From positions 372,001 to 436,000 of the forward strand of contig CAOLHI010001315.1 in assembly GCA_948474755.1 (NCBI GenBank): a stretch of 64,000 bases of DNA, given 5' to 3'. Shown here one piece after another: positions 44,840-56,163 of this stretch. This DNA comes from Ctenosaura bakeri (Eukaryota > Chordata > Lepidosauria > Squamata > Iguanidae). The stretch's first letter is position 1; the number at the start of each line of letters is the position of its first letter. The position numbers were made by a program, and so were the translations under genes. Under the pieces are notes generated by a model. The model searched no databases, was not told the origin of the DNA, and saw only the letters and a list, made by a program, of their open reading frames with translations.

Positions 44840-46480
44840 CAGAAATGGGATGACTCCAGTGGTTGTACCACTTCCGGATGACGAAAGCCACCCTCTTTGA
44901 AATCGCGGGGCGCCTGCGTCCCTCCTTGAAAGAAGAACCACAGGGATGGGGGAAGGGGTTTCTTAGAGGAGAGGGGGGGCCATCCCCGTGTGGTGGCTTA
45001 CATCGCCCCTGATATACCGGAAGACAGCGAACACTTTTGGCCTGGGAGTGTCAACGGTGTCTGTCATCGTGATCGAGGTGTGCCTTGCGATCGAGCATGA
45101 ACCCCTTTGGGCACCCACTGTGTGCTTGGGGGACTACCGGAGGGTAGGTCCCTTTTCCCAAACCCAGTGGGCTTAAATGGGAGGAGGAGGGGGTTTGGTT
45201 TTCTTGGGAGAAGAGGTTGGGTTTTGCAGTGAACTGGCGCCAAGACTGTAGAGTTGCCAAGCAAATTGCCACCCAGAAGAAAGTGCATGGATGTCCACGG
45301 GGTTCCCGGTATCCGGATTATCTAATTAAGGCCTGCCAGCAGAAATTTCCCCCTGTAAAGATACCAGTTTGGAAAAAGTAGCTGGGGGAGGCACTGCGGG
45401 ATGTGGTTGTGGACCTTCGGGTTTTGGGGGCGTTCCAGCAAAACCCAGTATATGCCATCTCGGCCATCATGGCCCCTTGGGATGAGCGGGAGGCAGCAGG
45501 GCCCCTTTCCCCCCCCCCATCAGCGTGACATAACTGCTGAAGGCAACCAGGTACACTCTGCGAGGCTTGCCTCTTTTTCCCCCACAGTGTTTTTTCCCCC
45601 ATGGGGAGCACGCGATTTCTTTGGATTTGGTGCCCGTTTTAATGTGTGGGCCAAGCAATGAAGTTGTGCCCTTTCCCTTTTCCAAAGAACAGGCCAACCA
45701 GGTCCCATTGGGGTGTGTGCGCGTGCGCCACCACAAATATTTTTACCTCAAACCAACTGAAAAGTGACTATTTTTTCCCTTGCCCCCCACATTAAAAATT
45801 TTAGGGATTTTTTCCGCCAGAGGGGTTTTCCCCCTCAAGTGCGTTTGGAGTTGTGGATGGCACGCACATAAAAGGGAAGACCCCCCAAGGGGCGGGGGAA
45901 GAATTTGTAAAACAGGAAGAGCGCATTTTCCATTCTCCTACAGGGAACAGTGGATCATTCGGGGAGGTTTGTGGACATCGTGCTGGGCTACACTGGAAGA
46001 ACGCACGATGCCTTCGTTTTCAGGCACTCATCACTCTGGCATGCCATGGAGGCTGGAAAGTTTGTCCCCGGGAACCCGACCATCACCATAGACGGTGTCA
46101 CCATAGGCCCAGTTATTCTGGGCGACGCTGCATACCCACTGTCGAGATGGCTAATAAAGCCTTACGGCGGCACCCCCACCCCCAAGAAGATAGCCTACAA
46201 CAGGGTGTTCAACCACTGTAGGAATGTTGTGGAGCGCGCATTTGGCCGGCTTAAGGCCAGATGGGGGTGTTTTGGGCCCCTTTGACCGTTTCGGAGAAGA
46301 ACTACCTCCCCGTGGTGTCTGCTTGTGGGTGCTACACAACATTTGTGAGAGCAAAGGGCACCTTCTCCCCCCCGTGATACAGAAGCCAGCCCCCTTGACT
46401 CTGAGACGCACCGACAGGGAGTCCCGTCCTCATGACTCTTCCAGGAGGATCCATAAAGGGGGAACTGGTGAGGGACGCTA
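44840..46480 (+). pseudogene. HARBI1-like Harbinger transposase, frameshifted
   Basis: Pieces in order: an FRMTKATLFEIAGRLRPSL segment near 44870-44930, then the helix-turn-helix-like NTFGLGVSTVSVIVIEV near 45027-45081. GVVDGTHIKGK follows (first catalytic Asp, codon 45856-45858). Next come YTGRTHDAFVFRHS and ILGDAAYPLSRWLIKP (second Asp, codon 46124-46126), and NVVERAFGRLKARWG with the catalytic Glu at 46232-46234. The DDE triad is therefore present, but the first Asp is in a different frame from the other two and a stop follows RWGCFGPL at 46285. The frameshifts fall in or near homopolymer runs. This is a DDE_Tnp_4 nuclease that would cut at the terminal repeats. It may have had introns. 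Confidence 0.82.
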
Positions 46481-46854
46481 TCGCCAATATGATTGCGGGC
46501 GACTGCAAGTAGCTGTCACTCCCCCCCCCCTTTTTTGGAGCTTTTCCCCCCCACACAGCGAGGAGGGGGACCTCCTTCAAGCTGTACCTGGACTATATTG
46601 ATCTCTTGTGTTACTGGACGGCCATTTAACCCAAAATGTTATAAAAAATTTAAATATTGCGTCTGTTTATTGGAAATGGTAATAGGTTTTATTTGACTGT
46701 TTTGATAAATGCGGAAAAAAAAAAAAACTTTTGGGGGGGAAGAACGCTCCATTATGAACAGTTCTCATCGACAAACAAGCACATCGCTGGGCCGTTTGGG
46801 GAAAGGAAAAGCTAGGCCTGGATTTTCTTTCCTGCGCCAGGGCCCACAAAGTGC

Positions 46855-47380
46855 TCAAGGGCTATAAATTTGCCGTGGCTTCCGGCCCTTGGGCCTTGCC
46901 CTTCCCCCTCCTGCTCCTGGCTGGGACCCCGCCTTTTCGCTGCTCCTGGCTACGTTTGCGCTGTGCTCCCCAAAAGTTAGCTGTCGGGACCGGGAGGAGC
47001 CAGGAGGTGATTGGCTTGTTCCGCCCACGGCTGTTACCGCATCTGAAATATTAGACATGGCAGTGGCGCATCCCCTTAGAATTGATATTATCTCCTGCCG
47101 CGCATTCTCTGCCCTGTCGCTATCTCGAGCCGCCTGCTCGCGATCCATGGCCATCTGTTGAATTTCCTCTCCTGTTTCGCGCATGAAGTCCAAGGTTGCC
47201 CTTGCATAGGCAAACGCCTTGCCCCGGCCCCCCGCTGCGGTTCTTTTTCCTGCTCATCCTCAGGCGTGACAGGGGGGACATTCTCGCCGTGGGCATCTCG
47301 CTTTTCCCTGTCCGGGCTAGTGCTGGGGCAGTCATCTGTTCAGAATAAGATTGAGAAGTCAACCTACTATCATTCGGAGC
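46855..47380 (-). pseudogene. Harbinger accessory protein, C-terminal exon, minus strand
   Basis: A minus-strand frame reads FMRETGEEIQQMAMDREQAA followed by a charged helical stretch (RQEIISILRGCATAMSNISD) and an Arg-rich end KGRKPRQIYSP before the stop at 46855. The upstream frame (NDSRLTSQSYSEQM) begins after tgtgtcctag at about 47379 and is shifted by one. It converges with the transposase, as the accessory gene does in many Harbinger elements. No Myb motif remains here; the function is inferred from position. Confidence 0.5.
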
Positions 47381-47955
47381 TAGGACACAAAAATGTATGA
47401 GCAAGTGGCGATTAAAACAGCCTTTTTTGAAATAAAGGACCCAAAAAATGTAGAAAGATAAAAACCACACAAAACAGTTGTCACAGTCATGTACCTTGCT
47501 TCATGTAAGGCTTCAGCCTCCAACTGGAAGGTTCCAAGAAACTTTAAATGGCAGTCCAACAACAGGCAGAATGTTAAATGCCATTTTCCGGGCATTGCCC
47601 AAGGATGCACAGAAACTTTAACTGTGAAGATAACAGCATGCTGAGGTTGTCCCGGCCATGAAGGCTGAAAAGTACAATGGGCATATAAGGGGCCGCGTAA
47701 CGCCATGCTCTGAATCTCCAAACCTGTGGTGACAAAAACATACCACGGTTATCCCGATGAATATAAACTCCCCGCAGCAATATTTCGGCTAGGACACCTT
47801 TTAAATCACCAGCAGCCGTGGTGCTAGAAATCCCCCGGGGCAGGAGTTTCAACCTGCATAGGTGTGGGGCAGCTGTTCTTGATCCCTGCTTGGAGGTAAA
47901 ACGAAATAGTTAGACCTTGCTGCAGGAGGCTATAAATGGTTGGCCTGGGACGAGA

Positions 47956-48149
47956 GCCACACCACACTGTTACAGTGCATTATTCCACTTTCAACATTCT
48001 GTGGAGTTGTGGGATTAAATACTTTGCTAAAGCCAAAAAAGCTCTCTGGCTGAAAAATTCTATATACCCTTCCCTAAACTACATCCACAGAATCCCATAG
48101 GATGCTGAAAGTGGAATGCTGCGCTGTAACAGTGTGGTGTGGAAATGGC
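47956..48149. mobile_element. Palindromic miniature element nested in the Harbinger transposon
   Basis: Ends gccacaccacactgttacag and its complement ctgtaacagtgtggtgtgg, with a tattccactttcaacat and atgctgaaagtggaat pair. It is a diverged member of the palindromic family. Confidence 0.65.
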
Positions 48150-49299
48150 ATTGTCACTTAAGTCCCAAAGGTTTCTCCTTTCGGAATTTCCTCACTCCTG
48201 CAAGCAAAGAATGGTAATGTAAATGGCCCTGATGTCACCTAGAGAGTGAAAAGTTCCCTGGAAAGTCGACATGCCACCCCTTTTGCTGCGAAAGAAGAAG
48301 TATTCCAAAGGAGCAGCAGGAGTGGTGGGCCGTTGTGGCCATGCACGTGACGCGCCCTGCTTTCATGTGAGGCCTGCTCTCTGGGCCTCATCCACCTGTT
48401 ATTTTTTTTATGTCCGTTTCCCGCCCTTGCCCTGAAACCCCGAAGTGTTATTGTAGAAAAAATCAAAATGTAATGTATTGTAAACCCATGAGGTATTAAA
48501 GACTCCCCATCATATGAAGTTTGTTTAAAAAGTTCCTGGCTCATCAGTTGGTCCCCCCCCTGAAAAAGGGGGAAAAACGGATTTGGTGGGGGCGCACAAA
48601 AAACAAAAGGGGGGGAAAGGGGAAAAAACCCCCAAATCACTGCCCTACGTCCTTTTTGATGCCGCGTTCTCATTCGCTGGTTGCTCGGGTCCCATGGCGA
48701 CCTGCCCAAACTCTCAACGACTCTTGGAGGTTCGGCACTTGCGTTTCCCCCCCCCAAACCTGGAAAGTTCCTCAAAGTAGGGACATTCCGCCCTGGCTGC
48801 GCCCGTCCGTTTTTTTCCGCCCCAAACCTCACGGTAGGCTGCACGCGGTCTTTTTTGTTTTCGTCCTGCACTCCTAGCGGTCCGCCTATGTCCCCTTCTA
48901 ATCATTTCCCTCGCAATCTCCTCGAAAATTTCTATATTTCTGTAGGTAGTCTGGGGGTCCCTCGGGGAAACCCACGTTCACCCCAAAAAGTCCAGGAATT
49001 TTTATCTCCGTATGGCGCCAGGCCAAGCCTCTTGGCCTTATGGGCTGTCGCCTCAAAGGAAACCCTTCCTCCCCCACGCTGCAGTCACTCCCCTGCATGT
49101 GCTCCCCGCTTTGCATGTTACCTTTTGGGTTTTTTGTTCCTTTTCCGGGAAACCCCCTTCCCCACTACACGTCCTCCCAAACGAAAAATGGCTCCTCCCT
49201 CTGTTTTCCTTCCTCTCGTCGCGTTTCCCCGCATGCGGCCCCCCGGCGGCCCCGGGAAAAGGCGGCGCCAAAAAAACCCCTAGTGGGCAATTGCTGGTA

Positions 49300-50150
49300 C
49301 TGCAGCCGCGTGGTTTGTTAGTGGGGGCGGACGAGGGCATTCCTGGAGAAATGGCGGCCGGACCGGTTGAAAGGGGGGGCCTCGGGAGTGGTCTGAATTC
49401 GAGACCAGGGAGATGTTGGCCATGGTACGGTGGTGTGGTGGTGTGTCGGAAAAGATCGCCCCCCCACAAGGGGAGACGATGATGAGCCCCCCACCCGTTG
49501 CCCACTGCCTTACGCGACATGGCCCGGAGGAGTGTGGAGGAGGGGCCGGGCCCCTTTCAGCGAGCTACGCGGACGGTTTACGCCCCCCTGCGCTCCTACA
49601 ATGGGGAAACCCCCCCCCCCACGCAAGGCCACCCTTTTTTGAAAGGGGATGCGTAGCCTGTGGAGGGCGGCGGGGAAACCCGGGGTGGACAGCCGGTGGC
49701 AGACGGGGAGTAAGCGCAACACACTGCGCCTGTGTGGCTATGGGAACCCCAGGGGGAAGGTTGTCGTGATCCCCCCCCAAAAGGGGGGTCAACCCCCACT
49801 GAGTAAAAACCCCGCTGATTTCTGTGGGGGATTTCCATAGGCAGAAGACGCCATGCGCCTGGCCACCAAGCCCCCGTGGACACGCAGGGCATGCCAGGGA
49901 TGGAAGGTAGGAAAACCACTATTTTAGCAGCCCTTGGCTTATTTTTTCATTTCCCTCCTAACGCCCCAACAATAACAAAGGACACAATGAAGTTTCCTCC
50001 TTCAGAAAGGCTGCTGTGGATGTGCACACGCCTAATCAAATTTCACCTTTGTTTTGGGCAGCAGACCAAGAGAACATCCCTCAACCGGAGCGGCCACGGA
50101 CGGATGTGGAGGAAAACCGGGGGGAGGAACACCCCTGTGCCCAGGAGTAG
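49300..50150 (+). pseudogene. Myb/SANT-like frame remnant in Harbinger transposon
   Basis: Near 49392 one frame reads EWSEFETREMLAMVRW, the W..E pattern of trihelix/Myb_DNA-bind_4 domains. Farther on another frame reads NIPQPERPRTDVEENRGEEH and reaches a TAG at about 50149, followed by a T-rich 3' region. In between, runs of C and G break the frame. This could be the DNA-binding partner of the transposase. Confidence 0.42.
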
Positions 50151-51975
50151 AACGTTCCAAGGCCAATGTTGAAACCCCCAGCCCTTTCCCCAAAAGCACA
50201 TCCACCCTGTACAGCACTGTTTTATTTATTTATGTAAATATGTAGTTATGAAAAAAATATTTTTTTGGAAAAAAAAAACATTTATTTATTAAAAAATTTA
50301 TTCTTTCAAATAGGTGTGTGGCTCCTTGCATGTAGCCCTCCCCTGCAAAGCTGTTTGGTCAGCGTGGCGTCTGTGGCATGCCACTGTTCCAGTCACGGAC
50401 CGCTGTGGAATTTGCCAGCCAGACAAACTGTATTGCATGTTTGGCGAAGTGCTGGAAAGGGCAGTGGTGTGGGGTGGAAATTTTTAGCTTGGGTCAACAC
50501 TCCGTGGGAAGATTTGCACTGGGAATGCGCACTCCACGTGGATTTCCGATCCTGTGGAGACAAGGAGGGGCGTTGGGATTTTTATAAACAAAGCAAACAG
50601 TACGAACTGACAAAGGGAACTGCCTTGTTTTATAACTTCAGAGGGCAGATATTCACACAGGGGAGATAAACCCTTTCCCGCTTTTGTGATATCAACAGCT
50701 TCAAGCTAATGTTCAACAACTTAAATTTTGGCACAAGCTAGACTGGAAACGATGTAGTAAATTGTGTGCCTATACAATAGTCCCAGGAACTGGTTCCCCT
50801 GCCCATGGGATCCTCCCTCCCAGAGCCACATGGACTGATAAAGATGAAATGCTTGCCTCCCCCAAAAAATGATGTGTGTTCCATTGCCCTATGGATCTCT
50901 GCCATGTCCAAGACAGCTAAAGAAGCATGGAACACCACTGAGTCTCCTGCCTGGCAGGAAAATCATCCCCCTCTGCATGTGGCGGGGGGGTCAGACAAAC
51001 AACACAGCAGGCCCTTATGGGGAGTGACTGCATTAATGGCGGCCGCTCGAAAAATAACTACTGCCAGGGGTCAAACAGAAGCCACTACCCCCCACACCCC
51101 CAGCCCGAGAGTCTGGTTTAAAACGGTATTACCCCCGGGCCCTTTTTTTCTGGGGGGGCCAAAAAACCCCCGAAAAAAATAAATTCGGTTTTCCCCGCAA
51201 AAGTTTGCACGGGGACCTCGTCCCGGGGCAGCACAGCAGCCATCCCCAAATTTACACAGCATTCCGTCATTGCGCCATGATCCCGCTTCCAAAGTAACCT
51301 GGAGAACGGGTTTTTGGGGCGGTGGCTGCTTTTTGGGCGTTCTTCCCTTTCCCACCTGCCCCCCTCCCCCAGCTTTCCCCAAATTTTCCCCCAACCTTTA
51401 AAAGCATCCTGCCATGCCATCCTCGGCGAGTGTATCCACTCGCCAGCCACCACCTCCCCCTCGACCCCATATTTAAAATCAGGGCACCTTCGGGAGACAC
51501 AACCCCCGGAAACCCGCAATTCACGACGCCGCACGGACAAAGGATAGCTAAGGGGAAAACCTACCTTCCTTTTTTTCCCTTCCTCGTCCCTTTGCTTCCT
51601 CCTTGTAGCCGCTGAAACCTTCCTTTTTTCCGTTCCTCGTCCGTTTGCCTCCTCCTTGCAGGCGCCTCAGCGGGTTTGGAAAATGGCGCCGCCCGCTCGT
51701 GCTGGGGGCGGTCCTGTGGCTTCTGCTGACCACGCCTTGATCCCTCCCTCTCTTGATCGCCCGCGCGAATCAGGACGCACCGCTGCTTTCTCATGAAAAC
51801 GTCGAGCGCGGATTGGAGGAAAAGACCACATTTTATCCGGTCTTTGAAAAGTGCGCGGAAATGCAGATTGGTGGCGCCCCCGCTCAGATTGGTGTGAGAA
51901 TGCAAAAAGTTTAATGCTCTCTAACGTGTAAAAGGCACCCGACCAAGGACGAACTGGAAAGCTTTAAAAACCCCA
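50151..51975. other. Right part of the Harbinger transposon, no intact gene
   Basis: Contains poly-A/T runs near 50230-50310 and CpG-rich sequence to the right terminal repeat. Two minus-strand frames (51118-51540 and 51561-51905) are basic and low in complexity and could be 5' exons of the minus-strand accessory gene, but I see no domain. Confidence 0.4.
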
Positions 51976-52125
51976 TGTGAAAAAGGCCAAGAAGGTCTTT
52001 GTTCGCAGCAGTGTGAACTTTCGTATAGCTTTACAGCTTTCCCTTATTGCACTTAAAGTGACAACCAATTCCATTTTCTGACAGTGGCCTGGTCTCTAAC
52101 CTGTCAGGTAAGTGAGGGAAGCCTG

Positions 52126-52302
52126 GGCCATTTCTGCACTACCGCTATAGTGCTATTATTCTACTTTCAACATGCTATGAAATCCTGGGGTTTGCAGTAG
52201 GGAGGGGACTCAAAGGCCCCTCCCTAAATTGCAAACCCCATGATTCCATGGGATGTTGAAAGTGGAATAGTAGCACTATAACAGTCTAGTGTGGAAATGG
52301 CC
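52126..52302. mobile_element. Palindromic miniature element, TSD CTG
   Basis: GGCCATTTCTGCACTA and, in reverse complement, GGCCATTTCCACACTA ends, flanked by CTG at 52123-52125 and 52303-52305. This copy shows best that the palindromic family makes 3-base duplications like Harbinger. Confidence 0.8.
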
Positions 52303-52976
52303 CTGGACTGTAAGTGTTAGCACCCTCTGATGGAACAGATATCACCATGTGAAGCTACTGTACAGTGTCTAATTTTGAAAAAAGAGACACAGAGTGCTTT
52401 TTCTATAGCGGCTAGCTGTTGATGTGAGAGGTGCCAAGAGCTGCCTCACCTGGAAGCAATTCATCTGAATTAAAAGTATGTACCCTACGTTTTTTGTACA
52501 TGCATAAGCTTTTATGACAAACACCTGTTCTGCACACAGAGCAAAAGTTCTTCTGAGCAGATGCATTTCTGCTTGGCCCCAGTTCTGCTCCTGTGCCTTT
52601 ACCAACCATGTGGCACAGAGAAGGAAAGAAGATCTGCCCTCAAGCAAGGTTTCATCTCCTTAATTTCTGAGTGTTATAGCTTGTTTAAAAAAAAAAAAAA
52701 AAGCAATACAAGCAAGAGCAGCAAATAAGAAAAAAATATTACTCTAGTCCCAGTTCAAATTTTGAAATGTTCTGCTGGCACAAGTGGGTCTTCCATCATT
52801 CCTCAAACAATCTTGTTATGCAATCTCCCCTCTTGCTGTATTTGGGTTATTGAACAATGTAATTGTTCACTGTTCAGGATGGGTGAGATTTGTCTCATGT
52901 CCACATGCAAACTCAGATCAGAACGGATGTCATGCACTCTGGCTGGATTCGGATTGGTCTCCAACTGAACGAATCA

Positions 52977-53275
52977 TAGAATCATAAAGCTGGAAGAGAC
53001 CCCAAGGGTCATCTAGTCCAACCCCATTCTGCCATGCAGGAAGACACCATCAAAGCATTCCCAACAGATAGCCACCCAGCCTCTGTTTAAAAAAACCTTC
53101 AAAGAAGAAGACTCTTGGGTCGTGTAATACACTGTCAAACTGCTCTTACCATCAGGAAGTTCTTCCTGATGTTTAGATGGAAACTCTTTTCCTGAAGTTT
53201 GAAGCCATTGCTTCCTGTCCTAGTCTCTGGAGCAGCAGAAAACAAACTTGCTCCATCGTCCGTATGAATGGTCAT
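52977..53275 (-). mobile_element. CR1 3' fragment
   Basis: aatcatagaatcataaagctgg start, then the CR1 tail order up to ttgctccatcg. Confidence 0.85.
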
Positions 53276-53392
53276 TGAAAGCTAGGTCCCCATCACACGT
53301 GATGCAACTCTTCTGCTCCCTCCCCTGCCTAGAAACTTAAGCTTCCCCTTCACACATAAATAATGAACACTTAATTAATTAATAAACCTCAG

Positions 53393-53479
53393 GGCCCTCC
53401 TTAAACTGCAAACCCCAGAATTCCATAGGATGTTGAAAGTGGAATAATAGCACTGTAACAGTCTAGTGCAGAAACAGCC
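53393..53479. mobile_element. Half palindromic miniature element
   Basis: Right half only: ctgcaaaccccagaattcc to gtctagtgcagaaac. Confidence 0.65.
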
Positions 53480-54121
53480 TCAGTGTTTGGAAAAGAAAAC
53501 CTCTGGTATGAGCAAAACACCAAAAGATCAAGGAAATGCAGGTCAGAGGAGTAGGAGTTAGAACAGATTGTTAAAAACCACATTTCTGTGTATGCTATCT
53601 CAACGGTGGGCAACTTGGGGACCTCCAGATGTTGAACTATTGCTCTCATAATCCCTAAGCATTAGCCATGCTTGTAGGGTGAGGACTGCCAGAGACTACA
53701 TGTCCTACAAACCTGACCCATGCAATTTTTGGAGAGGGAAACTTTCCAGCAGTTAGTGAGATGTAGTCAGAGGTTGCAAAGTCTTTTTCTTTTAGACCTT
53801 AGGAAAATCCTTTGGCTTCCACACCTGTCATTAGATCCAGGTCTGTTCCTACCGTTAGGCAGAGTAGGGCAGCCGCTTTCAATCCCCTGGCAGTTCCTTC
53901 TGCTTAAGGACAGATTGTTTCTCCATATCTCTTAAACTCTCCTCTTGTTTTCCCCCAAGAATGTACTTATTCCCATGCAATGCTTATATTTGACCAGCAG
54001 ATGTCACCAAGAATAAAGCCAAACAGGTATGCATGAGAAATTGGAATTCTCTCACTCTGCAAAATGAAAAGCCTTGCTGCTGCTTTAGAGTCATAGGCTA
54101 TTGCCACACTAGATTGTTCTA

Positions 54122-54275
54122 GGCCATTTCCGCACTAGCCTGTTATAGCGCGATGATTCCCCTTTCAACATCCTCTGGAATCCTGGGGTTTGCAGTTTAG
54201 GCCCCTCCCGAAACTGCAAACTGCAAATGTTGCAAGTGGAATCATAGCGTTATAACAGGCCAGTGCGGAAATGGC
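54122..54275. mobile_element. Palindromic miniature element
   Basis: GGCCATTTCCGCACTAGCC start with the complementary end ggccagtgcggaaatggc; inverted halves around gcccctcccgaaactgc. Confidence 0.75.
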
Positions 54276-54281
54276 GATAGA

Positions 54282-54580
54282 GTCATAGAATCATAGTGCT
54301 GGAAGGGGTCCAATGGGCCATTGAATCCAAAGCCCAGCTCAGTCCAGAGTCTACAGCTAAAGCGTCTCCAGTTGCTGTCTGGCCTCTTTTTAAAGATGTC
54401 CAGGAGAGATCCCATGACCTCTCTAGGGAACCTTTTCCATTGCCAAACTGCTCTTGCTGCTAAGAAGATCCTTCCAAGGTTCAGTCGAAATCTACTCTCC
54501 TGGAACTCCAGACCATTAAACCCAGTCCTACTCTTTGTGGCAGCAGAGAAAAGGTCTGTTGATGTCTGGAATGACTAAAA
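54282..54580 (-). mobile_element. Diverged CR1 3' fragment
   Basis: agaatcatagtgctggaagg start and CR1-like order, but a different subfamily (aagatgtccaggagagatcc). Confidence 0.65.
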
Positions 54581-55024
54581 TCTACAACTCTTCTCACCTC
54601 ATTTTGCTAAACTGTGCAAAATAGGCACCAAACAGAAAGCTGCTCCATTTACACTGGCCAAATTTAATAGGTCCAGCTAATCCAACCATGGAGAAGACTG
54701 TGTTGTATCTAGCCCATCATATGGGTGTTAAAGATTGTCCACTGGCATAGCTAAATACAAAGAAATTCAACCCAAGCATGTAAGACATAAGCATTCAAAG
54801 CTGTGAATCTGAATTGAGAGGCTTGCCAGGTTCCTGTTTCTCTCACATTCAGTTTTGTAAGATCTCAAAATTCCTTTTCTCCTGTATATGAAGATATTTT
54901 GTAAATTTCAGTAGATTGTATTCAAAATGAATGGAAACAAAATTCTTCCCATCTCTATGAGAGGCAGACTTTGGCACGGTGACAGTCAAACTTTGTTTAG
55001 AATATAGGGAAGTGAAAAATCAGA
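54581..55024. other. No feature recognised
   Basis: AT-rich sequence between the CR1 fragment and the inner end of arm 2. Confidence 0.4.
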
Positions 55025-55129
55025 CAGATAGAAGCTTCTGAATTTCAGGGACCTTCTCTCTGCTGAAATCCATCTGATGAAAAATTAGGAAAGAGACTCC
55101 ATTGTGAGTTCTCAGAAGCCACCAAGCAC

Positions 55130-55135
55130 TTTATT
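55130..55135 (-). promoter_or_regulatory. Polyadenylation signal of the inverted paralogue
   Basis: TTTATT on the plus strand (AATAAA on the minus strand), at the position matching 39736-39741. Confidence 0.7.
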
Positions 55136-55274
55136 GAAAGAATTACGTGAGAATTCCCATCCCAACAGCTGGGATCAAGTTAGATCAAGAACACAAAACA
55201 TGAGTGGAGAGCTTGGTGTCTGCTGCCAGCTGCTCCTTTGTGCCGAGCCTTGGGTGTTTGGTCTATCCTCTGCT

Positions 55275-55298
55275 TCAGACGCATAGCACGAAGGCACC
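55275..55298 (-). CDS. Inverted paralogue exon 16
   Basis: GAFVLCV then TGA. The first gene has GALVLCV then TAA. The acceptor cttag is conserved. Confidence 0.8.
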   Translation of the reverse strand, partial: GAFVLCV

Positions 55299-55347
55299 CT
55301 AAGCAGGGAGAGAAGGAGGAGAAGTCGTTCTGAATATTTCATTTCAG

Positions 55348-55596
55348 ATCATAGAATCATAGAATCATAGAAATCTGGAGTTGGAAGAGACCCCCGGGGC
55401 CATCCAGTCCAACCCCCTTCAGCCATGCAGGAACACCCTCAAAGCCCTCCCTTGGACAGATGGCCATCCAGCCTCTGCTTAAAAACCTCCAAAGAAGGAG
55501 ACTCCACTACACTCCCAGGCAGCATCTTCCACTGCCGGACAGCCCTGACTGTCAGGAAGTTCTTCCTGAGGTCCAGGTGGAATCTCCTTTCCTTCA
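55348..55596 (-). mobile_element. CR1 insertion specific to arm 2 (intron 15 of the paralogue)
   Basis: Starts with three agaatcat repeats and ends in the CR1 tctcctttcc region. Arm 1 runs straight through the matching point (about 39500-39520), giving a clean empty site. Confidence 0.88.
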
Positions 55597-55892
55597 TCCC
55601 ATCCCAGAAGCAGAGAAGAACTTGGGAGGAACATTCTCCCATAAAGCAATCCATTTACTACTGTTTATGGTGGGCCCGCAGAATAAGCGACCTCTAGATT
55701 TGCAAATTCAAGTGACCACCAAGTATTGTGCCCTACACCTAACATGGCAGTGACAAGAATGCAGTCATGCTGAGACATCCTCGCACACACATCCCCACCA
55801 TTTAATATGTCACACAAGCATTGGCATGTTGGCCAGTCATAGGAGTCCTGGAACGGAACCACCACAAATACAGAGGGTCCACAGTATCCCGT

Positions 55893-56163
55893 TCTTAGAA
55901 TCACAGAGTTGGAAGAGACCCCAGGGGCCATTGAGTCCAACCCCCTGCCAGGCAGAAACCCACATCAAAGGACTCCCTTTGACATCAAAGGGCTCCCTTT
56001 GACAGATGACCATCCGGCCTCTGCTTAAAAACCTCCAAAGAAGGAGGAGACCCCACCACACTCCATGGAGGGAGCAGCAGAGTCCATTGCCAGACAACTC
56101 TGACCATCAGGAAGTTCTTCCTGAGGTTTAAGTGGAATCTCCCTTCCTGCAGTTTGAATCTTC
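55893..56163 (-). mobile_element. Second CR1 insertion specific to arm 2
   Basis: tagaatcacagagttggaag start to gcagtttgaatc. The flanks, cacagtatcccg and ttcctgtcctttagagc, are contiguous in arm 1 near 39200-39235. It has an internal duplication of a catcaaaggrctccctttga unit at 55964-56003. Confidence 0.85.

Larger units (their letters stand above)
44196..51988 (+). mobile_element. PIF/Harbinger DNA transposon, 7.8 kb, TSD AAG
   Basis: Terminal inverted repeats GGCCCTTTTCACACGGGG (left) and, in reverse complement, GGCCTTTTTCACATGGGG (right) match at 16 of 18 positions. AAG flanks both ends (44193-44195 and 51989-51991), the 3-base duplication expected for Harbinger. Inside are a HARBI1-like DDE transposase on the plus strand (44840-46480), a minus-strand accessory frame (46855-47380) and a plus-strand Myb/SANT-like frame (about 49300-50150). 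CpG density is high, suggesting a fairly young insertion, yet every frame is broken. It has a nested palindromic miniature element (47956-48149). Confidence 0.85.

Noticed and set aside
48239..48871. 210-codon minus-strand frame inside the Harbinger transposon
   Set aside because: Low-complexity, basic, opposed by equally long plus-strand frames, no domain; the length comes from GC-rich homopolymer-laden sequence.
9929..54275. Regularly recurring short repeats as a CRISPR-like array
   Set aside because: Copies are kilobases apart, palindromic, and in a vertebrate genome; they are miniature transposons.
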